This document shows positions 8,952 through 17,958 of a DNA stretch of 64,000 bases, one piece after another (the first letter of the stretch is position 1; each line of letters begins with the position of its first letter). The notes under the pieces were generated by a model. It saw only the letters and a program-made list of their open reading frames with translations. It ran no database searches and was not told the origin of the DNA. Origin of the DNA: Ochrobactrum quorumnocens (lineage in GTDB: Bacteria; Pseudomonadota; Alphaproteobacteria; Rhizobiales; Rhizobiaceae); NCBI RefSeq assembly GCF_002278035.1, contig NZ_CP022603.1, positions 1,369,501 through 1,433,500 on the forward strand, in the 5' to 3' direction. A program made the position numbers and the translations under genes.

Positions 8952-10436
8952 TCATGGGCGCTGCCCCACATATCGTCCGACAGCAGCCGGAACGGTCAAG
9001 CCGTTCTGGGAAAGCGTGAAGTCTTCTAGCGTTTGCAGAATAACAGGATCGGCGGCGACCGCCTTGCCTGCTTTCGTATCGACATGGAGCAGCATCTGCT
9101 CCGCGCTCGCCAGTTCCGTCTCACCGCGTTTCAACGAATGAATCAGGTGAATGCGCTTTGCATCGAAGGACAGAAGCTGTGTGTCGACATGCAGTTCGTC
9201 GCCAACTTTGGCTTCATCGCGATGCATGATGTGGGTTTCGACGGTGTAATAACTGTGGCCACCGTTCAGATAGGCTTTATCAACGCCGATATGCGCAAGA
9301 AACTGGTCGGTGGTCTGCCCAAAAAGATCGAGATATCGGTGCTCGGTCATATGGCCGTTATAGTCGATCCATTCCGGGATTACACGGGCGTCGAGCAATC
9401 GCAGCGGACCAGACCCGGGCGTGGCCGCACCATCCGATGTGTCGAGCCGGGCCGTATACTCATTCAAAAGTGCGCCCGCGCCCCAGCCTTTGCCTTGCTG
9501 CTGCTGGGATAGAGCGCGGATGATGGCCACCAGATTGGCGTCGCGAATGGACTCAAGATCGCGGATCGACAGGTTTTCGTTCTGCGCGTCGGACTGGCTG
9601 GCGATGCGGCCTATCAGGGTCTCGTCCAGCTCCGGAACATCCGTCAGTTTCGTCCACGGCCATTGCAAGGCGGGACCAAACTGCGCCAGAAAGTGCTTCA
9701 TACCCGCCGGACCGCCCGCGATGCGATAGGTCTGAAACAAGCCCATCTGCGCCCAACGCAAACCGAACGAATAGCGGATAATGTTGTCGATCTGCTCAAC
9801 TGTGGCGATGCCATCGTTGACGAGCCAGAGCGCTTCGCGCCACAGGGCTTCCAGCAAACGGTCGCCGACAAAGGCGTCGATTTCCTTTTCGAGAATGACG
9901 GCTTCCATGCCCGTGTGGCGGTAAAGCGCGGCGGCCATTTCGATAGCCTGCCTGCCGGTCTTTTCACCCGGTACGAGTTCCACCAGAGGCAGCAGATAGA
10001 CCGGATTATAGGGATGCGCGATGATCAGCCGTTCCGGGTGCTGCAAGGGGGCTTGCAGTTTGCTCGGCAGAAAGCCGGAGGTGGATGATGCAATCAGCGC
10101 GTCTCTGGAGCAGGATGCGTCGATCTCTTTGAGAACGGCCAGTTTCAGGTCGAGCCTTTCAGGCACGCTTTCCTGAATCAGTATGGCATCGCGTACGGCA
10201 TCGGCCAGTGATGGCGCGAAGGAGAGCCTGCCCTTGTTTGGCAGGCGCTTCGGTGTCAGCGCGGATAAAGCACGCAGGGCATTGTCGAGGATATGCTCGG
10301 TTGTCGCCTGCGCATCCGGCGACGGGTCATAGACGGCAACATCATAGCCGTTGAACAGAAAGCGTGCGACCCAGCCGCTGCCGATGACGCCGCTACCGAT
10401 GCAGGCGATCTTGGGAGGATGATTGTTCATCGGCAT
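8952..10436 (-). CDS. lcdH: L-carnitine dehydrogenase fused to a hot-dog thioesterase domain
   Basis: A 494-residue two-domain enzyme. Residues 1-330 resemble 3-hydroxyacyl-CoA dehydrogenases and L-carnitine dehydrogenase: Rossmann motif GSGVIGSGW near the N-terminus, SSTSGFLPS, and AHPYNPVYLLPLVELV with the catalytic His. It oxidises L-carnitine to 3-dehydrocarnitine with NAD. The last 150 residues (from IPEWIDYNGHMTEHRYLDLFG) are a hot-dog thioesterase, expected to hydrolyse betainyl-CoA to glycine betaine. The ATG at 10436 overlaps the stop of the cleavage-enzyme gene by one base; a TTG six bases upstream and an ATG at 10430 are alternatives. The fusion provides both enzymes flanking the cleavage step encoded next door. 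Confidence 0.9.
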   Translation of the reverse strand: MPMNNHPPKIACIGSGVIGSGWVARFLFNGYDVAVYDPSPDAQATTEHILDNALRALSALTPKRLPNKGRLSFAPSLADAVRDAILIQESVPERLDLKLAVLKEIDASCSRDALIASSTSGFLPSKLQAPLQHPERLIIAHPYNPVYLLPLVELVPGEKTGRQAIEMAAALYRHTGMEAVILEKEIDAFVGDRLLEALWREALWLVNDGIATVEQIDNIIRYSFGLRWAQMGLFQTYRIAGGPAGMKHFLAQFGPALQWPWTKLTDVPELDETLIGRIASQSDAQNENLSIRDLESIRDANLVAIIRALSQQQQGKGWGAGALLNEYTARLDTSDGAATPGSGPLRLLDARVIPEWIDYNGHMTEHRYLDLFGQTTDQFLAHIGVDKAYLNGGHSYYTVETHIMHRDEAKVGDELHVDTQLLSFDAKRIHLIHSLKRGETELASAEQMLLHVDTKAGKAVAADPVILQTLEDFTLSQNGLTVPAAVGRYVGQRP

Positions 10437-11341
10437 CACCAAAGCTTCTTGAGCTTGAGCTTTTCGCGAACTTCACCAGGCTTCAGTATCTTTGACCCCA
10501 TGTTGACGGCGATGTTTCTGGCGCGTTCCACCAGATCGCCATTGGAAGCGAGGACGCCCTTATCGAGCCAGATATTGTCTTCGAGGCCGACGCGGATATT
10601 GCCGCCAGCGAGCACCGCAAGTGCTGCATAAGGCAACTGGTTGCGACCAATAGAAAATGCTGAGAATATCCAGTTATTCGGCAGATTGTGGAGGATGGAC
10701 ACAAGCGTCGCAAGATCATCCGGTGCGCCCCATGGAATGCCCATGCACAATTGCACCATCACCGGGTCGTCAAGCAGGCCTTGTTGTCGGAGCCATTGGG
10801 CCAATGGCAGGTGACCTGTGTCGAAAATTTCGATTTCCGGGCGCACGCCCAAACGTTGAATTTGCGCTGCCATTTCTTTCAGCATGGCAGGGGTGTTGGT
10901 CATCACATAGTCGCCTTCACCAAAATTCATGGTGCCGCAATCAAGCGTGCAGATTTCCGGCAGAAGCGCTGCAACATGTGCAAGGCGCTCGGTCGCGCCC
11001 GCCATATCGGTCTTCGACGCATCCGGTGGCAGAGGCGCTTCAACAGAACCGAAGACAAGATCGCCGCCGACGCCCGCGGTCAGATTAAGCACAATGTCCA
11101 CGCCGGATGCCCGTATACGATCGACCACTTCGCGGAACAGTTCGACCTTGCGTGATGGTTCGCCCGTTTCGGGATCGCGCACATGAATGTGGGCGATTGC
11201 GGCACCTGCTTCCGCGCTTTCAATTGCGGCATCGGCAATCTGCCTTGGCGTGATCGGCACTTTGTTGGAGCGATGTGTGGTGGCGCCAGCGCCGGTAACA
11301 GCGGCTGTAATGAAGGTTTCGCGAGCGGGCTGCAAAGGCAT
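10436..11341 (-). CDS. Dehydrocarnitine cleavage enzyme (BKACE/DUF849 family)
   Basis: A 301-residue beta-keto acid cleavage enzyme. It starts MPLQPARETFITAAVTGAG, followed by the zinc motif region AIAHIHVRDPETGEPS (His-x-His), TAGVGGD and CTLDCGTMNFGEGDYV, all BKACE hallmarks. The expected reaction is 3-dehydrocarnitine plus acetyl-CoA giving betainyl-CoA plus acetoacetate. The start at 11341 has GGGAGATC upstream; a longer in-frame extension to 11458 would run into the divergent regulator and was rejected. It is the first gene of a two-gene operon with lcdH, and its partner's thioesterase domain would release glycine betaine from the product. Confidence 0.9.
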   Translation of the reverse strand: MPLQPARETFITAAVTGAGATTHRSNKVPITPRQIADAAIESAEAGAAIAHIHVRDPETGEPSRKVELFREVVDRIRASGVDIVLNLTAGVGGDLVFGSVEAPLPPDASKTDMAGATERLAHVAALLPEICTLDCGTMNFGEGDYVMTNTPAMLKEMAAQIQRLGVRPEIEIFDTGHLPLAQWLRQQGLLDDPVMVQLCMGIPWGAPDDLATLVSILHNLPNNWIFSAFSIGRNQLPYAALAVLAGGNIRVGLEDNIWLDKGVLASNGDLVERARNIAVNMGSKILKPGEVREKLKLKKLW

Positions 11342-11431
11342 GATGATCTCCCTCAATTTTGTCGAGCTTGACAGGTCGCAGATTGCTGAGATTATCATTT
11401 TACGAAATGAGTTTGGCGAAGAGCGAAGCAC

Positions 11432-12388
11432 GTGATCTTTGAACCATCCGATGAACAACTGTCTGTCACCCTGCTGGTTTTGCCGGATTGTTCGCTCATG
11501 TCGCTCGCGGCGACGCTCGACCCGATGCGCGGCGCCAACCGCGTGACGGGGCGTTCGCTCTATTCCTGGCGGGTGGTGTCTCCGGATGGAATTGACCCCA
11601 ATACATCCAGCGGCCTAAAGGTCGGTGTGAATGGAAAATTCGAGGCAGTACCGCAGGATATCCTGATTATCGTCAGCGCATTTCATGCGCTGGAACACGC
11701 GACCCCAAAACTTCTTGCGCAGCTGCGTCAGGCCGCCAAACAGTCCCAATTGGTGATCGGTATTGAAGCGGGTTCTTGGGTGCTGGCAAAGGCCGGGCTA
11801 CTCAATGGCAGGAGAGCCACCACCCATTGGGAGGATCTGGAAGCGTTTTCACAGCGGTTTCCCGATGTGGAAACGCAATCGGATCGCTGGGTGCGCGACG
11901 GCACGTTTCTCACCACGGGCGGAGCCGCCCCCGCACTCGATATGATGCTGGCGCTCATTCGCGCGCGGCATGGCTATTCGATCGCGCTCGATGTCGCGAG
12001 CCTCTATGTCTATGACGAGGTGCGACAGGCTTCAGATGCGCAGCCACTGGTATCGCTGGGGCGGCTTTTGAACCGGGAGCCGCGACTGGCCGATGCCATC
12101 AAGATTATGGAGAACCATATCGACCGGCCTCTACCAGTGACGCGGATTGCCAGAAGGCTTGGGCTTTCGACGCGCAGTCTCGAAATGCTGTTTGCCAATG
12201 TGATCGGGCAATCGCCGGGCAATTATTATCTGTCGCTTCGGCTCAAGGCCGCTCGACGCCTCATCCTCGATACGCATCTTTCAATGGCGGATACGGCGGA
12301 ACAGACCGGCTTTTCGTCGATCAGTTCGCTCTCCCGCGCTTTCAAGCGGCATTTCGGACAGGCGCCGAGTAAATTACGGCAAAAATAG
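11432..12388 (+). CDS. CdhR-like AraC/GlxA-family regulator of carnitine catabolism
   Basis: A 318-residue regulator with an N-terminal DJ-1/PfpI-like ligand domain (residues about 10-190, with GIEAGSWVLAKAGLL and ATTHWEDLEAF) and a C-terminal AraC-type double HTH (from ENHIDRPLPVTRIARRLGLS to FSSISSLSRAFKRHFGQAPS). In place of the usual catalytic Cys of the DJ-1 fold the elbow reads GIEAGSW, so it is a sensor, not an enzyme. The start appears to be GTG at 11432. It is divergent from the carnitine operon across a 90-base gap, the classical layout for CdhR, which activates carnitine dehydrogenase genes in Pseudomonas. Confidence 0.87.
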   Translation: MIFEPSDEQLSVTLLVLPDCSLMSLAATLDPMRGANRVTGRSLYSWRVVSPDGIDPNTSSGLKVGVNGKFEAVPQDILIIVSAFHALEHATPKLLAQLRQAAKQSQLVIGIEAGSWVLAKAGLLNGRRATTHWEDLEAFSQRFPDVETQSDRWVRDGTFLTTGGAAPALDMMLALIRARHGYSIALDVASLYVYDEVRQASDAQPLVSLGRLLNREPRLADAIKIMENHIDRPLPVTRIARRLGLSTRSLEMLFANVIGQSPGNYYLSLRLKAARRLILDTHLSMADTAEQTGFSSISSLSRAFKRHFGQAPSKLRQK

Positions 12389-12407
12389 TTTCGCGGCTTA
12401 ATAGATA

Positions 12408-13343
12408 TTACAAGCCGAGGCCGGACTTGACTTCGGCGAGCGCTGGCTTGCCGTCGAAAGTGTTGAAACCCTCGAGCCACGTATCGAGCTGTGCCGGGTT
12501 ATCCTTGATCCATTTGGTGACAGCATCCTTGGCTTCCATGCCGTCATTGAGGATCATGTTCATCATGGTGCTTTCCATCTCGGTCGTGAACTTCAACTTA
12601 GACAGAAAATGCGAGACATTCGGGCACTCGATTGCATAGCCTTTGCGGGTCAGAGTCTCGACGGTTGCGGCACCGTCGTCGGGGCCAAAGAGATTATCGC
12701 CGTTTTCCAGATAGGTGAGCCTGTAGCGAATATTCATCGGATGTGGGGTCCAAGCGAAGAACACTACCGGCTCATCCTTGCGCACGGCGTTCTGCACCTG
12801 TGACAACATCGCCTGTTCGCTCGATTCCGCCAGCTGAAAATCCTTAAGCTCGAAATTGTTCTTCTGGATCATCGACTGGATCGTTGCATTGGCGCTGCTG
12901 CCCGCTTCAATACCGTAGATTTTTCCGCCGAGCTGGTCCTTGAACTTTGCTATGTCGGCATAGGTCTTGATGCCGAGATCCTTGCCCGTCGCGGCAAGGC
13001 CGATTTTTGCATTTTCGAGATTGATTCCGGCCTGCTCGATTGTCTTTCCTTCGAGATATGGTTTTCGCACTTCTTCCTGAAGCGGCATCCAGTTTCCAAG
13101 GAAAATATCAATCTGGCCATTCTCCAGTGACTGAAAAGTCACCGGCACTGAGAGAATTGTCGTCTGGGGCTGGTAGCCAGCCTTTTCAAGCAAAAGCGAT
13201 GCGAGCGCCGTGGTCGCGGTGATGTCGGTCCAGCCGACATCAGAAAATCTCGGCGCTTTGCAAGATTCTGCCTCGGCTGCAAAAGCCGGAGCAGCGGACA
13301 GGGTTGCAATACCCGCCACCAGCAGGTGATAGAGCTTTTTCAT
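12408..13343 (-). CDS. Periplasmic choline/betaine/carnitine-binding protein (ChoX/ProX type)
   Basis: A 311-residue substrate-binding protein of the OpuAC/ChoX class. A signal peptide (MKKLYHLLVAGIATLSAAPAFA) precedes CKAPRFSDVGWTDITATTA, a ChoX hallmark. FLGNWMPLQEE and FFAWTPHPMNIRY contain aromatic residues of the quaternary-ammonium cage. GGGGAGAG favours the second of two adjacent ATG codons (13343). No ChoV ATPase or ChoW permease gene lies beside it, so it must use a transporter encoded elsewhere. The carnitine genes immediately to the left suggest it supplies carnitine or choline to that pathway. Ligand specificity within this family cannot be read with certainty. Confidence 0.85.
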   Translation of the reverse strand: MKKLYHLLVAGIATLSAAPAFAAEAESCKAPRFSDVGWTDITATTALASLLLEKAGYQPQTTILSVPVTFQSLENGQIDIFLGNWMPLQEEVRKPYLEGKTIEQAGINLENAKIGLAATGKDLGIKTYADIAKFKDQLGGKIYGIEAGSSANATIQSMIQKNNFELKDFQLAESSEQAMLSQVQNAVRKDEPVVFFAWTPHPMNIRYRLTYLENGDNLFGPDDGAATVETLTRKGYAIECPNVSHFLSKLKFTTEMESTMMNMILNDGMEAKDAVTKWIKDNPAQLDTWLEGFNTFDGKPALAEVKSGLGL

Positions 13344-13666
13344 CATCTCTCCCCTTTGTTTTTTGTTGGGAACAATATGATAGGGAAAACTGGCAAAGTC
13401 ACTTTACGATTCACGCAACATTATTGGCGGTTTACGAAGCTTGTGCCGAGCCCATGCCGTGATTTCTTGAACGGAGCAGGGCGTTTTGCGCTGCCTCCCG
13501 ATGGCGAGAAAACTCCGGTCAAAACTCATGCCAGCGCGCCAGCGACGATGACATGATAGGGCAAGGACGTGCGAGATGCGCGGACCGACTGGTTTGCGTT
13601 GATTTTAAAAGCAATGTGCGCGAGACCGATCACTGCGGGCAGTAAACGCGAAGCTGAAGAAGTGAG
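13344..13666 (-). other. 323-base stretch without a gene
   Basis: Upstream region of the ChoX-like gene and a junction with the accessory zone. I see no gene, tRNA or clear repeat here. It ends exactly where the truncated SIR2 pseudogene stops. Confidence 0.4.
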
Positions 13667-14444
13667 TCAGTACACTCCGTTCGGAAATGGCGACGGCGCA
13701 TCGAGAACCGTGTTCAGCGCCTCCATGATCGAAGCGTCGCGTCCGCTATAGCCGACGAAGATCATTCCGAAGCGCTTGCCGGATTCCACCAGCACATGCC
13801 GCATCCGGGCGTCCTGTTCCTCTAGTTCCGATCCCGTGTTCTTAATCGCGATCGACTGATAATCACCGTGGAGCTTGGCGACCAACGGCCAGTCCGATTC
13901 ATTGAGGCACCGCATGGCACGGTCGGCAGAATCGATCGCCGCCACAGTCGGGCGGTTCTGGTTGTCTACTGGCAGAATCCCATTTGCCGAAAGCGCCGAC
14001 TCCTCGATGAGCGGATCGAAGTTGGTCGTGAAAACGCAATCGACCTTGCCGGAAGCCATAAGACTGCCAAGCACCTTATGTCCAAAACAGGGAGTGCCCT
14101 TGGAGATCGCATCGTCTATATACTGTCGGCGATGCCGGGCCTCAGGATACCGCTTCGAACGCCTTGGCATATTCCGTAGGAACACCGTCAGGCGGCAACT
14201 GCGAGTTTTGGCGGAAAAAGGCATCGATCCTGTCGATCCAGATCGGATCAGCCGTATCAATCTCGCGCTTTGACAGGTTTGTTTCGCGGCAAAAGATTTG
14301 CGCCTTGAAATCGCGGATCATGGCATAACCGGTCGGAATGCCGGAGGCGGCTGATGCGCCTGCGCCAAGGAACCATGCCACGAGATTTGGCCTGAGATCG
14401 AAGGCGGTCGCGAATTGGGCGGCGGATATAGTTTTTATCGGCAC
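13667..14444 (-). pseudogene. SIR2-domain gene, frameshifted and truncated
   Basis: The frame from 14444 encodes an N-terminus with the SIR2 NAD-binding signature (VAWFLGAGASAASGIPTGYA, residues 19-38) but stops after TEYAKAFEAVS near 14142. The next frame continues without loss of similarity (YPEARHRRQYIDDAISKGT, then DCVFTTNFDPLIEES, LVAKLHGDY, MIFVGYSGRDASIMEAL) to a stop at 13667. A net 2-base loss at about 14150 rejoins the two. SIR2 proteins of this kind normally continue past the final PFPNG segment, so the C-terminus is also lost. It lies 12 bases after a Fic gene in the same direction. Related SIR2 proteins act in anti-phage defence by NAD depletion; this copy is probably inactive. 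Confidence 0.75.
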
Positions 14445-14456
14445 GGACTCCCCCTT

Positions 14457-15638
14457 TTAAGCCGTCGTGGGGAGCGGGTCGGTTCCCTCGCTCAAGATGG
14501 CGAGATATCGCCGGTAACTGAACACGCGCCCCCGTTTGCGCCCGGTGATTTCTTCGACGATGCCGAACCGTTCCAGATCGGCGAGCGCCGCATTGACCGT
14601 GGGGGCTGAGAGACCTGTTTGCAGAACGAGTTGGTTGGCCGTCAGGAACGGGTTCTGCTGAAACAGATCGTGGATACGCAGCGCGGAGCCTGCCCGGTCG
14701 CTCTCTGTCGTAATCCGCTCGCGGTCTTCCTTGAACAGATCGACAATCCGGGTGGCTGCTTCGAATGCCTGATTGGCCGTATCCGCAACACCGGCAAGGA
14801 AGAAATCGAGCCAGGCTTCCCATGCCCCGTGCTCTCGCACCTCCTGAAGCAGGCGGTAATAGTCGGCGCGATGCGTTTTAAGGTAGAGGCTCAGATAGAG
14901 CAGCGGCTTGCGCAGCACACCGTTGACGCACAGGTACAGCGTCACCAACAAGCGACCGATCCTGCCGTTTCCATCCAGGAACGGGTGGATGGTCTCGAAT
15001 TGGACATGCAGCAGCCCGGCCTTGATGAGGGCGGGCAGGCGTGAGCCGTCCTCGTGCATGAAGCGCTCAAGCGCATCGAGACAAGCATCCATCTCGGTCG
15101 GCGGTGGCGGCACGAACAGTGCGTTGCCTGGACGTGAACCACCGATCCAGTTCTGAGACCGCCGAAACTCGCCGGGATTTTTCGTGCCGCCACGCCCGCT
15201 TTGCAGCAGTCGCTCATGCATCTCGCGGATCAGACGTAGTGACAGCGGCAGGTCTTCCAGACGCTCCAGCCCATACATCATCGCATCGACATAGTTCGAC
15301 ACTTCACGGATGTCGTCGATCGGCTGGCCGGCCTGCGCTTCGGTTTCGAAGCGGAGCAGGTCCGAAAGAGTCGATTGTGTGCCCTCAATCTGGGATGAAA
15401 GGACAGCCTCCTTCCTCACATACATGTAAAGGAACAGCTCTTGACGCGGCAGCAGCATGGTGATGCCGTCCAGACGCCCCAATGCGCGTTCGGCCAGACT
15501 TAACCGCTCCAGGAGGGTCAGCACATCGATCGGCGGCTGCGGTGGCAGCGGGGGCGGTACGAAGGCACGCACGATTTCTCCCGCAACAGGGGTCTCGACA
15601 AAACGGCCTAGCCGGAGATTGGAAGATGATTCGGACAT
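14457..15638 (-). CDS. Fic-domain AMP-transferase-like protein with own inhibitory motif
   Basis: A 393-residue Fic protein of the Fic_N-Fic-HTH architecture. The active motif HPFLDGNGRIGR begins at His218 and is complete, so adenylylation of a target hydroxyl is possible. The N-terminal inhibitory helix matches (S/T)xxxE(G/N) with SSQIEG at residues 81-86, making it a class II self-inhibited Fic. The C-terminal part (TANQLVLQTGLSAPTVNAAL) is a winged-helix DNA-binding domain, suggesting autoregulation. It is followed after 12 bases by the SIR2 pseudogene, which would have been co-transcribed. Upstream is a 525-base stretch without genes. Target unknown. Confidence 0.87.
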   Translation of the reverse strand: MSESSSNLRLGRFVETPVAGEIVRAFVPPPLPPQPPIDVLTLLERLSLAERALGRLDGITMLLPRQELFLYMYVRKEAVLSSQIEGTQSTLSDLLRFETEAQAGQPIDDIREVSNYVDAMMYGLERLEDLPLSLRLIREMHERLLQSGRGGTKNPGEFRRSQNWIGGSRPGNALFVPPPPTEMDACLDALERFMHEDGSRLPALIKAGLLHVQFETIHPFLDGNGRIGRLLVTLYLCVNGVLRKPLLYLSLYLKTHRADYYRLLQEVREHGAWEAWLDFFLAGVADTANQAFEAATRIVDLFKEDRERITTESDRAGSALRIHDLFQQNPFLTANQLVLQTGLSAPTVNAALADLERFGIVEEITGRKRGRVFSYRRYLAILSEGTDPLPTTA

Positions 15639-16163
15639 ACCTCACTATGCGGGCGCTACACTATTTAAGCAATTGGCCTTTGGCTTAAATAGCGACTAGA
15701 CTAAGGTAAGCAACCTTAAATAACGATCGACACCAACATCGGAAGGCACCCGCAAAAGGTTTTTGGCCGTATTTTTCCGCTTTTAGTGGAGAAAGCGCCA
15801 CCGATATTGTTCGCTAGATAGTCCGTCCCCGAAAACACTGACGATAGCGAGTGATCCATAAGATCATTCATGGCTGTAGACGCTGAGATCAGGCTTTATC
15901 GTAGAAACGGCGGTGATCGACGGTGCGTATGCTACTTGGTGACGTTGCGGTGATCGGCGGCAATATCGCACTATAGAGGGCAATCGGCGGTGTTTGGCGG
16001 AACATGCGGGATAGCGATGAGAACTACGTTTACGCTATAGCCCTCCAAAATTAGGATGCGAGCGAACGGCTACAATGGGGTGGAGGGCGGAAGGGGGAAT
16101 GCAAGTGAGCGAAGCTATCGTAATGCCTCGCCCTGCCTAAGTGTCCGCGGCAGAAAGCTTCGA
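15639..16163 (+). other. 525-base stretch: Fic promoter side and first copy of a long repeat
   Basis: No gene found. The left part holds the likely promoter region of the leftward Fic gene, including an imperfect inverted repeat (tatttaagcaattgg...ggcttaaata) around 15661-15690. The right part contains the first copy of the 135-base repeat described separately, preceded by short repeats of the form cggtgatcgacgg. Confidence 0.5.
15947..16083 (+). repeat. About 137-base direct repeat, copy 1
   Basis: Shares near-identical blocks with 18091-18225: a first block of about 45 bases (containing aatatcgcactatagagggc) and a second block (gagaactac...tacgctatagccctccaaa), separated by about 30 diverged bases. 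Both blocks contain CTATA next to GAGGGC or its complement GCCCTC, so the element can fold on itself. The two copies are in the same orientation and bracket the HD-hydrolase and GlxA-regulator genes. Identity unknown. Confidence 0.7.
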
Positions 16164-16817
16164 TCAGCCATGCCAGCGCGAATTTCGGATGACGGAGCAG
16201 AAATTACCGCGGTGAAAATGCGGTTCCTTGTCAGCGATCACGTCTGCCTTGACGTTGCCGAAAGTCGTGTCCGGCTTATGTTTGATACCGTCGTAAAAGG
16301 CTTGGATAATCTCTTCCTTGAATTGAGGCGTGCGGGGGAAGGCGGCAACGATCGCTTCGCGCGTTGCATCGTCGTACTCGCCATAGGTCAAGCCGAGCAC
16401 ATCCATCTCAACCCCTGCGGTGGTGAGCGCGATCACCGGATGCATATGCTCCGGGACGCCGGGCGTAGTGTGCAGCGCGATGCCGGTCCAGACTTTTTCA
16501 ATGTCGGAAGCATCAACCCCATGGCCTTGCAGGAAATCGCGCGCCGCATTGGCCCCATCCACCTCGAAACGCAGATCGGGACTGCTGTGCGACGGCATCA
16601 GACCGACGTCGTGGAACATTGTGGCTGCGTAAAGTAACTCGGCATTGAAGGTGAGGCCGCGCTGTTGCCCAGCAAGCGCGCCGAAAAAATAGACGCGGCT
16701 GGAGTGATTGAACAACAGCTCAGATTCAGTGTCGCGAATGAATTCCGTGATCGCGCGGCCAAGCTTGCAGTCGGGTACTGAAACACCGTTGACGGTTGTC
16801 GTGGAGAAATCGGTCAT
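16164..16817 (-). CDS. HD-domain phosphohydrolase-like protein (cyanamide hydratase-like)
   Basis: A 217-residue metal-dependent HD-superfamily protein. A first His is in LLFNHSSRVYFFG, the HD pair in AATMFHDVGLMP, and a later His in IALHTTPG; this spacing fits the cyanamide-hydratase-like HD group. AGGAGACACGAC precedes the ATG. The gene is divergent from a GlxA-type regulator over 130 bases, which suggests that regulator controls it. The pair is bracketed by the two copies of a 135-base repeat and may have entered as a cassette. The true substrate is unknown; many members are annotated only as HD family hydrolases. Confidence 0.8.
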   Translation of the reverse strand: MTDFSTTTVNGVSVPDCKLGRAITEFIRDTESELLFNHSSRVYFFGALAGQQRGLTFNAELLYAATMFHDVGLMPSHSSPDLRFEVDGANAARDFLQGHGVDASDIEKVWTGIALHTTPGVPEHMHPVIALTTAGVEMDVLGLTYGEYDDATREAIVAAFPRTPQFKEEIIQAFYDGIKHKPDTTFGNVKADVIADKEPHFHRGNFCSVIRNSRWHG

Positions 16818-16947
16818 GTCGTGTCTCCTGTGTGGGGAAGGATGCTGACAGTATCGGTGACCTGCTCGTTGGCGGCAAATGCATAGACCATCGAAAAACT
16901 GCCAAGCATATGTGATAAGAGGCCCTGATTAACGTGGAGGCATACAT

Positions 16948-17958
16948 ATGACCAGAAGGACCATGGCCCTCGTCATCCATGAGGGCGTACAGGCTCTGGA
17001 CGTTGCAGGTCCGCTCGATGTCTTCGCCGAAGCGAGTGCGTTGCTGCCGACCGACGAAGCCTATGAATGCCTGCTACTGGCAACCGACACCGAGGCTATG
17101 CGGGCATCGAACGGAATGATGATGGTTCCACATTTGTCCTTCGCTGAGGCGGGCCGTCGCTTTGACATCGCCCTTGTTGCAGGGGGACCAAATTTACCCA
17201 ATGAGCAGCCTGACGTAGCTATGCTGGACTGGTTGCGACACTGGGGCGTACTGGCTGGACGTCATGGATCTATCTGCACAGGAGCGTTCGTGCTCGGCCA
17301 CGCTGGCCTGCTTGATGGGCGTGTCGCGACGACGCACTGGCAGAACGCCGCCCAGCTGGCGGCAAGCTTTCCCGCCTGCCAGGTAGAACATGATCGTATC
17401 CACGCCCGTGATGGCGCACTCGTCACATCTGCCGGAGTGACTGCAGGTATCGACCTTGCGCTCGCTCTGGTTGGCGAAGATCATGGCGAGGCCTTGGCGC
17501 TGGCCTGCGCCAAACGTCTGGTGGTCGTCGCCCAGCGCCAGGGTGGCCAGTCACAGTTTAGTCCGTTGTTGCTACCGCAGCGCGATCACGAATCGCCAAT
17601 CGGCAAGGCCCAAGCCTATGTCGTCAATCATCTCTCGGAACCGTTTTCCGTCAAACGGCTAGCAGAGATCGCGGGTACCAGCGAACGCACGGTGGCGCGG
17701 ATGTTCGTGAAAGAATTAGGCCAGACACCGCACGACTTAGTTGAGAGTGTGCGGCTCGATCAGACCCGCAACTTGCTTGAGCTTTCGGATCGCCCGATCA
17801 AGGCAATCGCATTTGATTGCGGCTTTGCCAATCCTGAGCAGATGCGTGCCGCGTTTCAGCGCCGACTGGGATTAAGCCCATTAAGATACCGGGAGAGCTT
17901 TCGATCTTCCCGCATCCGGATCAGCAGCGACCGCGACTTGGCTGCCCAACAGACCTGA
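16948..17958 (+). CDS. GlxA-family transcriptional regulator (DJ-1/PfpI plus AraC HTH)
   Basis: A 336-residue regulator. Residues about 5-180 form a DJ-1/PfpI ligand-binding domain with the elbow GSICTGAFVLGHAGLLDG (a Cys is present) and ATTHWQNA; residues about 215-320 form the AraC-type HTH (FSVKRLAEIAGTSERTVARM and PIKAIAFDCGFANPEQMRAA). GGAGG sits before the ATG. It is divergent from the HD hydrolase gene, its likely target. Residues around the Cys resemble sensors of small metabolites or reactive aldehydes, but the ligand cannot be read from sequence. It is distinct from the CdhR-like protein at 11.4 kb, which lacks this Cys. Confidence 0.87.
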   Translation: MTRRTMALVIHEGVQALDVAGPLDVFAEASALLPTDEAYECLLLATDTEAMRASNGMMMVPHLSFAEAGRRFDIALVAGGPNLPNEQPDVAMLDWLRHWGVLAGRHGSICTGAFVLGHAGLLDGRVATTHWQNAAQLAASFPACQVEHDRIHARDGALVTSAGVTAGIDLALALVGEDHGEALALACAKRLVVVAQRQGGQSQFSPLLLPQRDHESPIGKAQAYVVNHLSEPFSVKRLAEIAGTSERTVARMFVKELGQTPHDLVESVRLDQTRNLLELSDRPIKAIAFDCGFANPEQMRAAFQRRLGLSPLRYRESFRSSRIRISSDRDLAAQQT

